From Mytilus edulis (taxonomy: Eukaryota; Mollusca; Bivalvia; Mytilida; Mytilidae), in assembly GCF_963676685.1 (NCBI RefSeq), contig NC_092345.1, forward strand, positions 32,511,585-32,575,584: a DNA stretch of 64,000 bases, written 5' to 3'. Of the stretch, positions 47,158 to 60,260 are shown piece by piece (the first letter of the stretch is position 1; each line of letters begins with the position of its first letter). The notes under the pieces were generated by a model. That model worked only from the letters and a program-made list of their open reading frames with translations. It did not search any database and was not told the origin of the DNA. Position numbers and translations under genes: made by a program.

Positions 47158-50100
47158 TGAATTTTCTTCTGTAATAGGGGACTTCGTCCCCATATTAATC
47201 CTATGCATGAGGATTAAAGCTTTTTTAAATGTTTTAAAAGTGTTACGAAATATTTGCCTTATCAAATTTAACTCACTTTTGTTATAGAAGCGATACGTAA
47301 ATTTTCATTAAAAACCTAATTGGCAACAACATACGATTAACATCAAATGGGATAAATGTGTTACAAAAAAATAGTTTGAATCTTAGGAAAAACAATGATC
47401 TTTAACATGTCTTTATTTTATGCCATTAAAAACATTTCATTGAAACTTGGTATCGTCTAGTTTATTAGTCAAATGAATGACCTGTCATTCTGAAAGGAAA
47501 ATAACTCCATATAGATATATTAGTTAGTTATTACTTTTACTCTCTCTATTATTTTAATCTTTACCTTTCGCATAAGAACGGATAATCATTTGAACATGTT
47601 TGGTCATCCCATGTATATTGAGTTTCAAAGGGATCGCTTAGGCCATATGTTAAACAGTCTTGGTTAAATAAATCATTTGGCTGAGGAATCCCATTATAAT
47701 ATCCCCAGTCATAATAGGTTATCGATCGTGTTGGTTTGTCCCATTTCCACTTATCCTCTTGTAACAAATCTGAACCTCCCAACCATACTCCCGAACTCTC
47801 TGAAATATCAAAAGGAGAAGATTTTATATCTTTGGCAAAATAGAAATGGTCAACAAAACTAGAGTATAATATAACCAAATAAGCATATAAAGTAAATCTT
47901 CATTGTGGGATTAATATTTCTCCTAAATATTTCAATCAAAGGGGTAAGGGAGATTACCAAAGAACAAAGTTTCAAGCAAGATATGAATATATAGTATGCA
48001 TACAATCATCTTTAATAATGGTATTAATACGAAAATATGTTTGTTCTGATAACAACCATAACTATGGTAACGAATAATACTCTCATAATCACTGTAACGC
48101 TTGTTTAAAATATTTTCCTAAATAAATTATAAGCTCCAAATTACACAGTATTTCTTACGTCTGTTTGACAAGATTATAGGATTAAACCGCTTATTTGTTC
48201 GCTTTATCATACAACAACATGTATTATTAATACGAGGTTCTTCAACAAATTATAAACATTCCTATGGGAACAATATGTGCGCTGTACTTGCCGACCTTTT
48301 CTTTATTTCATATCAGTCTGAGTTCCTTCTGACACTTGTCAGAAACAAGATGATCAAAAAAGCCATATCTTAGATTTTCACTTTCAGATACTTGTATATC
48401 GATGATGTTCTGTCCATTTAAAATCCAAGCTTTTCTTAAATATATCCCCCAAAACTTAATATGAAAGAAATATGAGACACGGCTTCCTCTTGGATGATTT
48501 TAGACTTATACCTCGAATTCGACATAAGCGGTCATCTGAAGACCAGAATCTATGACAAACGAGATGTTTTTAATTTTGAAATTCTCAATTTCCCCCACCT
48601 TAAAAGCATTTTACCAACTTCGCCTGTATATGGGATAAGCATTTCCTAACGCATTAGGTATAAACGATTGTCATACAAGTGGGAGGTTTTGATAGCTATT
48701 AAACCAGGTTTAATACACCCTGTTCTGCATAAGAAATTGCATGTACCAACTTCCGAATTTGAGAGTTGTTATCTATGCGGTTGATGCCTTTGAGCTTTTG
48801 ATTTTGCCATTTGATTGAGGACTTTTCATTTTGAAATTGCCTCGGAGTTCGGCAGTTTTGTTTCTTTCACTTTTAAATTCTTATATTGAATTTAATTTTA
48901 TTATATCTAAATATCTAAAATAAATTAAAATAACTTACGAGTAGTGAGAGATTTCAAGAATTTGTTTTCATCTGAATTACTGACAGAAGCAAGTCTCATA
49001 CCAAAACTGCCACAATATCCCTAAAATGGATACTACATTGCAATGGTTGTAATATCAAGACTTCAATTAAAAAACAAAGTTTCAAAGTTCTATGTTACTG
49101 ATTATATTGTAAAAAAATAAATTTTCTTCCAGTCACTCAGCTAAAAGTTGGGTTTTTTTTTAATTTTAAAACAAGCGCATTCTTTAAACATTTTTTTAAA
49201 AATAACAAAATTGATATCCTAAAAAATCTATATTTTCAAATATATAATGAACTTACTTTTTATGGAAAGCGATTTCATAAAGTATCAAGCAACCTCACAA
49301 TAAAACGTCTAACGTGAAGGTTATTGCTTAAATAAAGGTAAATGCAATGTTATGAATGACATCTGTATTGACAAACTAGAATCAACGAAACTATGTGTAC
49401 AGCTTGTACATGTAATAAGAAGTCGAATAATTGTATTCTTCTAATAACTTACTTGCGCATCATTCCAAGGCACTGCATTCCCGAAGTAGAAAAAAACCTT
49501 GTTCTTGTAAGCACTACCTGAAGTACGGAAATACTTATAATGTTATTTTATTAATACAGAAATTATGTAAAAATTTTAATAAAATATCAAAACAAATAAA
49601 CACTCAGACAAAACCAGTAACGGAAACAAACTGAAGCTGTTAAGAGTGCGTGTTTATTGATTACACAAAGTCGAAAGGATATGAACGAGTGTGAAATGAA
49701 AATAACGTTTTGTATAACTTACAGGAAGAAGTGAGTTCAAAAATGTTAAGCCCAGTGTTGTTATCGTCTCGGTACACGTTAATAACTAAGTGTAAAAATT
49801 GGACCGCGAAGACAAGCCAAATCCGTCTTAGGCGATATTTTCCTGCGGAAGTTGGAACCTTTGATTCTTAATGATTTTTTAGTTTTCAAACGGAAGATGT
49901 AAGAAAGATATGTTATAATTCAAGTCGGTACCGTAACACTGAATTTTGAAATGATTTACCTCGGTGTCTTACAGTCAATCAGTATATTTGGACGTATCGA
50001 CCAAGTGCTTGTACTTAAAAATAAAAATTCTAGAAGCGGTTTTCTTGAACATACTAGCATATTGAAAAACGTATTGATTTACGTAAACAATGTTCAATCC

Positions 50101-51832
50101 AAAACTTCATTTGAAAAAGCATGTACCAAGTCAGGAATATGACAGCTGTAGTCCATTCGTTTGATGTGTTTTATCATTTGATTTTGCAATTTGATAAGGA
50201 ACTTTCCTTTTTTTGACTTTCCTCGGAATTCAGTATTTTTGTGATTTTTATTTTTTCACATATGATTCCTTCTAAAAAAAATAATAACTTAAGGATGTAC
50301 ACCTCTGAGGAGCCAAACATTTCTAGAATTAAACTTTTTTTCTTAACCTGATTTTGGGTTCATAAGACTGTAACAAAATAATTGGTGAAGAAAAAAATCA
50401 TATGGTGGTGCACTTCTTTTTTTGCTACGGCCCTTTGAAAATGGCCAAATTTGATGATTTTCCCATTTTTCATCGATTTTTACCTATTTTGGGGCTATTA
50501 TCGTGAAAAAACTCACAGTTCCACAATTAAACTTTTTTTTTTATACTTTTTATAAAGATGAAGTGGACCAATCTTAATAAATTTTACTTAAAAAAACTAT
50601 TGGTAGGTGTTAATATAAGAAAGTTTTATCATATTTTGACGCTTTTTTTACCATGCTGTCAATTTTCCTTTTTTTGTGATTTTTCGCAGTTCTAAGAACA
50701 AAGTGCATATTATTTCAACTTTTTTGTTATAAATGATTGAAAACATACATATCTAAGAAATTCGAAAAGACCAAAATGATATGGGATGTACATGATTCTT
50801 GTAAAATCATTTTTTGTATCCCTCACCCATTTTCTCAAAATTTTGGCTAAAAATACTGACTTGATTTGTCGTAAAATTTGAAAACTGGATTACTCAAAAA
50901 CCGTTCATTGTAAATACACAATTTTTTTCACAGATGTTTGATTATAACATTTTAAAAAAATCATTGATATTTTCCACTTGTATCACATGTTTTGGAAATA
51001 ATTCAAGAACGAGATTTCAACGAGACTGAACGAGGCTGAAAAGTCAGAGGAATACATCCTTAATACACAGTTATGTAAGTAAAACGAAAAATGATTGTCA
51101 TACTGGAAATGGTAATTACTAAATCAGTTTTTAAGTATTAAGACTTTGGTAAATTTTTCTAATTATAACGAATATGCAATGATATCTTAACTTTGAACGT
51201 CTTCTTATTTGCATAAATTTTTTGTCTATCAGCTCATATACATAATTTTGCCATGTGGCCGTAACGTCATCGTTTTGTCATGATTTACTCCTAAAAATGG
51301 AATTCAATATTAGGTTATAAGGAATGACAGTATTTGTTTGTCCATACGAAATAACCCCCAAAAAATGTGGTGCACACTTTTAAATAAAACGATACGCGGG
51401 TTTAATCAGTTGTTCACCATATTTTTTTCTATTTCTTCATAGTCTGAATGAAAAAAATATTACAGCAATTCCTTATATGTCAAATGTCAAATCTTTCTTT
51501 GAAATAATAAAATTTGAGCAGAATGTGTTTTTTATATTTTGAATCCTACCTCTTCTTAGAAATGTCCAGCCATTTTCACTAATGGTTTCTGCATGGCACA
51601 TGCTCATTCCCACCATACATTCCTTTGTTGAATCCCTATAATTAGCAAAACAGCAATCCTTGTCTTTTAAGCAAAGAAACGTGCATGCTAACTCAGATCG
51701 TACTATAGTAGACACACCTTTACCTGGAATTACTGAATTCCTCTCAATGATTATATCACCTGTATTCGTAGTACACACTAAAATGAAATTACTCAAAACC
51801 AAAAAATTAAAAAAAAGTAATTCTGTTTTCAT
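45282..51832 (-). CDS. Gene C: secreted PAN-like + C-type lectin domain protein (5 exons)
   Basis: Predicted secreted lectin of 234 residues. Exons are 51832-51550, 49517-49453, 49020-48939, 47799-47565 and 45321-45282 (283+65+82+235+40 = 705 nt, in frame). The ATG at 51832 aligns with the starts of the paralogues (GGACAAAATG); an in-frame ATG at 51844 would add four residues. The PAN-like module keeps all six cysteines, including the GCCFANY-like DCCFANY. The CTLD has GYCGSFGMRLASVSN, VWLGGSD, QPN in place of QPD, QDCL, YTWDDQTC and FLCER. All donors are GT (GTAGGA, GTAAGT, GTAAGT, GTAAAG). No break is seen, so C is probably functional. The changed ligand motif suggests a different sugar preference from A; this is inference. 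Intron 1 carries a TTAA-flanked MITE (50287-51063) and intron 4 carries a 44-base T tract. Confidence 0.86.
47112..47155. repeat. 44-base T tract in gene C intron 4
   Basis: Uninterrupted T run on the plus strand (A run on the gene C transcript). It could be the poly(A) end of a retroposed copy on the minus strand, but no element body was recognised next to it. Confidence 0.8.
47565..47799 (-). CDS. Gene C exon 4: CTLD core with QPN motif
   Basis: 235-nt exon between GATATTTCAG| and GAAAG|GTAAAG. It encodes VWLGGSD, GIPQPND, QDCL, TWDDQTC and FLCE. It lacks the extra YWRC cysteine of A and B. Confidence 0.88.
48939..49020 (-). CDS. Gene C exon 3: CTLD helix
   Basis: 82-nt exon between CATTTTAG| and ACTC|GTAAGT. 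It encodes GYCGSFGMRLASVSNSDEN and onward. Confidence 0.86.
49453..49517 (-). CDS. Gene C exon 2: start of CTLD
   Basis: 65-nt exon between TACTTCAG| and GCGCAA|GTAAGT. It encodes SAYKNKVFFYFGNAVPWNDAQ in part, homologous to exon 2 of the other copies. Confidence 0.86.
50287..51063. mobile_element. TTAA-flanked MITE in gene C intron 1
   Basis: Ends CTTAAGGATGTACACCTCTGA and, in reverse complement at 51043-51063, TTAAGGATGTATTCCTCTGAC. TTAA at both borders suits piggyBac-type target duplication; this is inference. The interior is low-complexity with no ORF. Confidence 0.6.
51550..51832 (-). CDS. Gene C exon 1: signal peptide + PAN-like module
   Basis: Hydrophobic leader, then SELACTFLC, DCCFANY, TKEC and SMCH carrying the six cysteines. 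It ends in phase 1 at AGAG|GTAGGATTC. Confidence 0.87.
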
Positions 51833-51960
51833 TTTGTCCTTCATATGACTTCAAACTAAACGGATTTTGTTATGATCGTTGTTAAAGTTCGATTGTTCTG
51901 TGTTGGCAAGAGGTATAATCAACTCAATAAATAGGAGAAATATGTTTTTCCTTTGGGATA
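51833..51960 (-). promoter_or_regulatory. Gene C upstream region
   Basis: Only the block next to the ATG resembles the paralogues (CGTTTAGTTTGAAGTCA, then GAAGGACAAAATG). The more distal sequence has diverged from A and B. Confidence 0.35.
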
Positions 51961-54900
51961 TTTTTAATTATCAATATAATTTGTTACAAACGGTTGATTG
52001 ATATAACAGTTACATCAACAATGATCAATGTAGTAAGAATTACTCTGCACTCAATTTGAATTTTCTTATGATAAATATTTCAAATCTAATTATAAAAAGA
52101 TAAGTGTCGTGTCACGGTTTTGTATAGTTCCCTGTAATTACATTCCCGAAAGCAAAAGGTTGATTATAGAAAATAATTACTATGTACTTCAGTACTATGC
52201 GTGACATGTTCCAATATATGTCTTCAATCTGGTAAAGTCAGCATCAAATAGTGTCAATGTATCGGGCGGGAGAAATGTAAAAGATGTTTGGATGTTTGAA
52301 TATTACTAAATTCTATGAATATAATTATTTTATTCACGAAGCTTATCGCATATGCTTCTACAGATTTGTATAGATAATCCATATATTTCCATATACTATA
52401 ATAATATTATCAGATTATCACATGGCATGTTTTATATCAGATATTTCAATATCAGCACAAGAGCCGAAAGCGCGAGGGCTAATATTGACCGAGGGCTGAT
52501 GATACATCTTATAGGATAAATGACATGTTATGATTTTTTTATCATATGGAGAAAAATAACAGTTTAATGTATTCTTAAGTAATAAAAGTTCAAAAAGTGA
52601 AAAGTTTACGAACGTCGGACGATAAATGTAATACATCCGATATGAAATATTTCTATCATATTTGTCAACAGAAGAGAAAACAACAGTTTAATATGTTTTT
52701 ATATTGACAATAAACAAAATCAAATCATACGAACACTGTATAGAAAGGTCAACACCAATTTTGTAAATTAACTCTTAATTATGCTTGAAAAGTTTGAAAA
52801 TGCATTATTGTATCATGTGGGTTTTTTTTTACATTTAACATAATACATTTTCGTATCTTCTAATAATTGTTTTATATCCTACTTTACTATGTTTGTCATT
52901 TGAACCGTACCATTGAGGTGCCCATCGTGTTGCTCGTGTAAGTACACACCCGATGAAAATTCTATTTTTGGAAAGAAAGACTGAATTCTAGTTGGACAAT
53001 TGTAACATATTCGTCGTCATCTGTGATATATAAATTACATAAAGGTCATCCAACTCCCGATGGCGTCCGGAGAAATTACCAATAGGTGATTTCGACTGAA
53101 CCACTAGAAACTTTTGGTTGAATAGCTCCCTTATAAGCAGCAACTATCTATCAAGAAATCATCATAGGACATACTAGCCCTATAATATAGCTTAATAAAA
53201 GTGGGAGATATATATTCCTTATGCTGGCGTTGCTTGAATATTGCACAATAGAAATAGAACGTTCACAATTGGAAATTTGTAATCATCTATTGTGTCGAAA
53301 AGTTTTGTTTTCAAACGACCCTCATTGTCAATTTCTAGATGAAGGTTTAAAAATAAGACACAACTTACTGTATCTGTTGTATCTTTTATCTTAGTTAAAT
53401 GGAATAGATGCGTACATCATCATCGGACTTTGAATTATATTTTGAGAAAACGTCTTTTATATAGCGGATAGTGAAGTTAAAGCAAGTAAACATTTTTTTC
53501 ACAGAATTTATAAATTTATTGTTACGAGTACAGAAGTGAAAATTTAGCGTCATACCAATGTTTTCAAATAAATGACTTTGAGCGTTCTTTGTGAAGGTAA
53601 ATCTAGAAATGCACTTCGGATGCATGATTATTATATAACGTACCATTTCCATTTTTTTCATATACATTTAAAAATAGTGAGATAATATGTAACACAAAAT
53701 AAGTAAACATCGAATTACAGAAATGCATCCCAAATTGTGTAAACAGGTAAAAATAACAAGAAAGTACAATTTGCAAGTACTAGCAGGAACTTAAGTCTAA
53801 TACACTTCTAAATAACCATCATTCTTTTCTCGCAAACGTATGCCTATATTATATATGATTTGTTTAGTTTTATTCCTCCAAAATCTATACAAACTCCTTA
53901 AACCAAGTGCAATATATTTATCTCTAATATTCCTTGCGTAAATGATCATACTATTATACCAGTCAGTCTGTCCGTCCCTGTTGATGAACTATCAGCTCCC
54001 TGGGGTATCACCAGCTGAGTAGTAAGTATTTCGGTATAATATTATATTTTTTTTTTATAACAAACCCTTCTTAACTATTATTATTAATTATATATTCTCT
54101 GAGAAACTGATTTTCACATTTGTTTTTCATAGCAATATTTTTGTCCATTGTATACACATATTTCATCTTTTCTTTTACTGAGTATACTGAAAGTCTTTTT
54201 TTAATCATCTGGAATTATAAATATATTGTTTTATGGTAAGAAAATTTCTACTAAATAATTGATATTAGCTTAAGACGATTTACACGCCATCCGTAAACAA
54301 ATTTAAAATTATAAGAAACTAATAAGTGTTGAATTTTCTTAGGCAAATTTGAACTTCGATAAATTTAGCAATTTTTTAAAGTCGTTTTTTTTTTACATAT
54401 AGCTGTTCAACTGTTTAGGCAATTATACATGCTTGGCTTTCAAATATTCGGCCTTGAGCGTTCCTTGGGAAGGTTAACTAGAAAACCCGCTTCGGGCGCA
54501 TGAAGTTTTTCATTTCAATTCTCTTGTTAACAACAGGAGCATATTTATATAAATATTAAAAAGAGATGTGATATGATTGCCGATGAGACAACTCTTCAGA
54601 TGAGATCAAATGACACAGAATTTAACAATTAGCCCATACCGCACATATCATATAAATATAAAGCCTTGTTCAACATATCATCTAACATTTGTAGACAGTT
54701 AAAGGGATATTCTTCAAAATCAATTTTATATCGATTTATGATATTTGTACACCGGAATACTTCTGTTGCCTTTATTTGCTTAAAGGTGCAGCTTGCAGAT
54801 CCAATTTAAAAATCTATATGTAATTGTACTGTGTGTATTCCTTTTGACTACATTTACTTGTTTCCTTGTTAAACAGATATGGTAATATTATCATTAATTG

Positions 54901-55018
54901 CATATCCACACATACCTGTATATACAACTTTTCATTTCTCTATTTACATGATTCTGTTTTATAAAGATATGTTGCCTTGTAAGATAAAAGAAAAAAAAGA
55001 TGATTTTCAATAAACAAG
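51845..55018. other. Region between gene C and the 3' end of D
   Basis: Contains the gene C upstream block, a diverged relative of the 16.5-kb hairpin repeat (52430-52640), a fragment of the GGTATCACCAGCT-type dispersed repeat (about 53960-54045), one copy of a 198-bp direct repeat (54094-54291) and an M3 repeat (about 54560-54720). No gene is seen. Confidence 0.5.
54094..54291 (+). repeat. 198-bp direct repeat, copy 1
   Basis: Starts ATTCTCTGAGAAACTG and ends TTTACACGCCATC. It is almost identical to 55258-55455 (one mismatch noted by eye, C/T in GAAAGTC/GAAAGTT). It lies downstream of gene D exon 5. Confidence 0.85.
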
Positions 55019-55079
55019 TTAAAAAAATTTCCTGTCTAATCTATCAATTGGCCAGTTTTCACCATCAACACGAACAATT
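55019..55079 (-). pseudogene. Gene D exon 5: terminal exon with lost stop
   Basis: After TATCCTTTGCAG| it encodes IVRVDGENWPID. The ancestral TGA is mutated and seven more codons follow before TAA. Confidence 0.7.
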
Positions 55080-55257
55080 CTGCAAAGGATAGACAAACAG
55101 ATATTCCATTATAGAAGTCCCTTTAAAAAGGGTCTTACGAACAAAATGTATTCAACGTGTAAACACATATGTTTTACTAAATAATTGTTTTTTAATTTTT
55201 ATTATTTATGGTGAATTTTCAATTTAATTCATCTAGGTAATCTATCAAAAACATTCC

Positions 55258-55455
55258 ATTCTCTGAGAAACTGATTTTCACATTTGTTTTTCATAGCAAT
55301 ATTTTTGTCCATTGTATACACATATTTCATCTTTTCTTTTACTGAGTATACTGAAAGTTTTTTTTTAATCATCTGGAATTATAAATATATTGTTTTATGG
55401 TAAGAAAATTTCTACTAAATAATTGATATTAGCTTAAGACGATTTACACGCCATC
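55258..55455 (+). repeat. 198-bp direct repeat, copy 2
   Basis: Same length as copy 1, offset by 1164 bases. It lies in gene D intron 4, so the pair brackets exon 5. There are no TG...CA ends, so it is not a typical LTR pair. Confidence 0.85.
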
Positions 55456-57165
55456 TTGCAAGTCTTTCAAATGTTAGTTTTGAAATATATAATTTGGAAC
55501 GCATTCTGGAGAGGAGGAAAAATAAACATGGAAAATAAGATGTTCGAGGTTGCATGTTATTTACCTGTTGTGTCGACTATGACATTATTTTATTGTGCGT
55601 TTCTGGGTGATGAATGTTTTTGCGTGTGTTTTTGCTGTATTTCTTTCACGTAGTGTTGTCATTACAGCGATATTTCATAACATTGTCATAAAGAGAAAAG
55701 TTTGGCTAGCCATTAAAGCAGGTTCAACCAATCATGTTTTCTTTAAATGTCCTTTACCTATTCAGGAATATGACAGCTGTTATCAAATAATTCGTTTATA
55801 TGCATGTTAGCGGGTTTGTTTTTCGTTCAATTCGGTGTTCCTGTTGTTTGTTTGTTTTGTTCTTATAGTTGATGTGTTCCGTTGGTTTAAACTTTTCAAC
55901 CCGGATTAGTTTTCATTATACTGATTAGTGAGAACATTCTAGGCAAGTACTATGATCTCAAATATTCAGACGTAAAAGAAAAAATAGTTTGAGAGTTTAC
56001 TAATATATCAAATTGTTTACGGCTAACTATACAATGAAGAGATCATATACAAGCTTACTTTAGTCAAATTGCAGACTTACATTGTCATTTCGAGGCCTTT
56101 TATAGCTGACTATGCGGTATGGACTTTGCTCGTTGTAGAAGGCCTTACGGTGACCTATAGTTGTTAATTTCTGTGTCATTTTGGTCTCTTGTGGAAAGTT
56201 GTCTCATTGGCAATCATACCAAATCTTCTTTTTTATATTATAAATTTTACATTGGTTATCAAAATAAGGATAGCTGTCTGCTTTAATGCAAAATTGCGTT
56301 TTGATAACGAAATGAAATTTTTACCACAATTTATTTATCGCAATCCACAATTATTTGCACAAAATATGAAAACAAACGAATGTGTAATATCTGACCAAAA
56401 TAACAAGAGACCTGCACATCCTGAGACACTTCTGTTCTAAAAGAGGCTCGCTACTTAGTTTCAAAATAATAAGCTTTTCATAACACTAGTATATATTGAT
56501 AGGGAATTAATGAAGGAACTAAAGAAGAAAAAATATATAGGTCAATGTGCTTGTTTTCGAGATATTAGCCTTTGAAATTTTGGCGGGAAAATGTTCTTTC
56601 TTGATTTTTCATAGCTTTATCATTGACAAGTTTATGATCTAAAAATTATTAAAAAATAACAAAAATTTTATATAACTTTTACAGATGGCTTATTATCATA
56701 CATGCAAAATATTTATAAAAAGAAAAATGGGGGTCAATGGGTAATTTTTTTAAGGTATTCAAATGGATAAAAGCAGAGGATTCCGAAAATCTGACAAAAA
56801 TCCCAAAACATGACAAGCGAACATCCTTAATAAGATTATTTTGAAAGAGTGGTGAAAATAAACTGACAACACTTTTTCAACATAAAAAGAAGGAAAAGAC
56901 CAAAAGAAAACAACGGTATACAAAATTAAACATAGAACACATACAACTCTGTAACACGACCCCCCGCAAAAAAGGAGCGATAATCTAAAGTTCTGCGGAA
57001 GAGTAAGCATATCATGCTCCACATGTGGTAATGAAAGCATAGTTTAACTAATATAGAGTTGTAAGGTTAATACTCAGAACTTAAATAATACACACGACTT
57101 CAAACTGTAACCAAAAGTTATATTTAGTCATTTCATTTGATATATTTACTAATTTTTATCATTAC

Positions 57166-57360
57166 CTTTCGCATAAGTATGGATAAGAAAAAAACCATAC
57201 ATCAAATATGCTAAACAATCACTATTAAGTATATCATCTGGCTGTGGAACTCCTGAAGAAAATCCCCAGTCAGAAAAGCTTATCGGCTGTGTTGGTTAGT
57301 CCCAGTTCCACGTCCCCTCTGTCAACGAATCTGAACCTCCTAACCATTCGCCGGTCTTCT
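57166..57360 (-). pseudogene. Gene D exon 4: nonsense codon and 40-base deletion
   Basis: It is flanked by intact TTCAAATTAG| and GAAAG|GTAATG. WLGGSD, TWNWD, DWGF, VPQPDD and SDCLAY are readable, but TAA follows WNWD. The segment with the second CTLD cysteine pair partner is deleted. Confidence 0.85.
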
Positions 57361-57600
57361 CTAATTTGAAAAAGAGATTGATATATTGTGTGTTTTGAAA
57401 AATAATATATATCAACAATTGATTACACTACATAAGCATATAAAATGAAAAAAAAAGTATTGTGGCATGAACATAGTCTGTTGAAATTGCAAATGTATTG
57501 ACATTACTTGACCAAACTGTCAAAAAATATCTTGACCTCATGCATTGAGACATTATAAAATTGTTGATACTTTGTGTGATTGTCCGGCTTGTTTATATAG

Positions 57601-57800
57601 ATATAGGAAGATGTGGTGTGAGTGCCAATGAGACAACTCTCCATACAAATAACAATTTAAAAAGTAAACCATTATAGGTTAAAGTACGGCCTTCAACACG
57701 GAGCCTTAGCTCACACCGAACAACAAGCTATAAAGGGCCCCAAAATTACTAGTGTAAAACCATTCAAACGGGAAAACCAACGGTCTAATCTATATTAACA
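57601..57800 (+). repeat. Dispersed repeat family M2 (best copy)
   Basis: Contains GAAGATGTGGTGTGAGTGCC, ACAACTCTCCAT, AAACCATTATAGGT, GGAGCCTTAGCTCACACCGA and AAAGGGCCCC. Other copies: plus strand near 29962-30150, 32822-33018, 38953-39030 and 39180-39265; minus strand near 5404-5580, 7590-7800, 10440-10595 and 17935-18090. The pairs 7590/32822 and 10440/29962 occupy matching sites in the two palindrome arms and so predate the duplication. Confidence 0.75.
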
Positions 57801-59751
57801 AAACGAGAAACGAGAAACACGTATATATTACATAAACAAACGACAACTACTGTACATCAGATTCCTGACTTAGGACAGGTGCAAACATTTGCAGCGGGAT
57901 TAAACGTTTTAATGGATCCAAACCTTCTCCCTTTTTCTGAAACAATAGCATAACATCACAACAAAGAAAAACATACGATAAAATATCAATTGGCAGACTT
58001 AACTCAATCAAAAAACGTATGATTAAACAATGAACGAATAAATTTGATCTGCGATATCTGAATACAAATGTACAGTTAATTAAATATTAGAGACAAACAT
58101 TCATGACCAAAAAGCTAACAAACAAATTCAAAAACAGGACATGACTGAGAAATATTTAACCAATCAATGTTCACTTTAGAAAAAAAACGGTTTTTTTATA
58201 ATCTTGAAGTTTATACAAATGTTGTAAGAATAAGTGAAGATATTACAAATATATACACATATGTAATATTCAACCAAGTCTGTTTTTCGACATATACTTC
58301 TTGTAAAATGCTAGATGATTGTTCTACCAGGAAAGTGAGTACTAGAGAACAGGTTTCGAAATTTAAGCAAAATATAAGTACATATTATGCATGCATGCAT
58401 TGTATTCCGTTCTATCTTCATCTGTATAGTGAACAATCATTTTAATATAATTTCTCATAAGAAAAACTACTGATATCGGACTTGCCGATAAAATGTCAAA
58501 TTAACAAATGACTGTATTCAGTAAAAGATTTCGTGTGACTTTTATTCCAATTACAAATATTTTCGTATTTTTATGTTGGATTACAATTTTAAGAGATGTG
58601 TTTTCGTTCTTATGGTCAAGTTATCTTGTTGAGAACTCACTATCAGGTTTTACACCGGAACACTAATGTGTCTCTTCATTTTGGCAAAGGTTACTTAAGC
58701 CGTATTTATCACAACTTCGGATTTGGTTTGACTTTCCCTATGGGTTTGATTTGAGCGCCGACGTCTGTCATAATACCAACTTATTGAACTTTCATCAACC
58801 TAGTTGCTTCGATGAGGTTTTTTCTACCACCGTTAGATATTCAAGGAATGTTGAAGATCATGATTCTCGTAAGTTGTTGCTAGTTTTACATGTGTGTGTC
58901 TTAATTGATAAGTATTTGGTGCCATTGGTGAATGTATTATTAACTTGACTTTTCACAAAAAGGACATATAGTATAGTATGGTTACTTATTCATCATTTTA
59001 ATAAAGGGTTTTTGCAATGAAAAAAAATGAGAAAAATGAAAAAGAAAACGATCTATTGCTATAAATCACATTTTAATCTATTTTCCAACACATGAGAAAA
59101 TTACCAAAGCCAAACGTTGCAAATACAAACATGAAAAAACAGTTTAAGTATAGGAATAATGAGATTTGGTTTGATTGAGACATTTATACATCCGGGCTTA
59201 AATGACGTAAATATATCAATAATAATCGTACTGCTTTAAAGGGTAAGAAAATCCCATACATTATAGCTATAGGCAGCTATAAAATGAACCAATACGACAA
59301 ATGTGAAAATGTTCAAAAGAGAAAAACTAACGGCGTCATTCATAACAATACAATAATTATTTTCCGAAACTTTAAAAGAGCGATAGGTGTACTTTGACTG
59401 TGACCCAAGTTATTTTCATTCTAAGTACAAGAAAACAAAGATAATCAGGAAATGAAATTTAATATATATTTTTGAAGAGATTATATTAGAACGAAATTAA
59501 AAATTGATTTATTTGTTTGAGGTAGAAGCTTTGTAGAACTAACACTATTGTTGATGTTACAATATTTTGTTTAGTTATTTGGTTTAAAGACACCTGCCAT
59601 TTTCATTTTTCACAATATACAAGACTTTAACTTCGCTGTAGGAAATTACACTCAGAATCTTAATACAATTGCATACATAATATTTTAAATTGAAATAAAT
59701 ACGAAGACGAGATATTTTGCTTATGTTTGAAATAAAATAAAAATAACTCAC

Positions 59752-59833
59752 GAGTAGTTAGAGATTTCAGGAATTCGTTTTCTTCTGTATTACTGACAGT
59801 AGCAAGTCTCATACCAAAACCGTCACAATAGCC
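59752..59833 (-). pseudogene. Gene D exon 3: CTLD helix
   Basis: 82-nt exon between ACTTTTAG| and ACTC|GTGAGT. It encodes GYCDGFGMRLATVSNTEEN and onward. Intact in isolation. Confidence 0.82.
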
Positions 59834-60260
59834 CTAAAAGTAATAACAAAATTCAATGCTTTAATATTTTAATAATGTTTTGTCTTTGAAAAACATATGG
59901 TTGAAAATGCTTAATTGGTGTATCAAAATTGCATGTTACTTGTCAGAATTGCAGAAATAATATCTTTCAGCTACTTAGTGTTATTTTTTGTTATGTTTCT
60001 AAACAAATGCATTCTTTTAAAAGCAAATCAAAAATATTATAAAGATTACATTCCTTAATTTCCTAATTTATAAGCATAATGATCATAGAATGCAATTTCA
60101 TAAAGAACAAACAAACTCTGAATAAAACTTAAAAGTTCACATGTAAAGGTAAGTGCATCAATAAAGCTAAGTCCAATGGTAGGAATGACATAAACCTCGA
60201 AACTCTTCCAACAGCTTGTTCATACAAACAGTTGGCCAACTGTATTTACTTGTAACTTAC

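Noticed and set aside
46969..47265. ORF with a long lysine run on the minus strand
   Set aside because: It is translation of the 44-base T tract; flanking frames show no gene.
54091..55456. 198-bp direct repeats as LTRs of a retrotransposon
   Set aside because: No TG...CA ends, no primer-binding site or polypurine tract, and the interval holds gene D exon 5 rather than retroelement genes.
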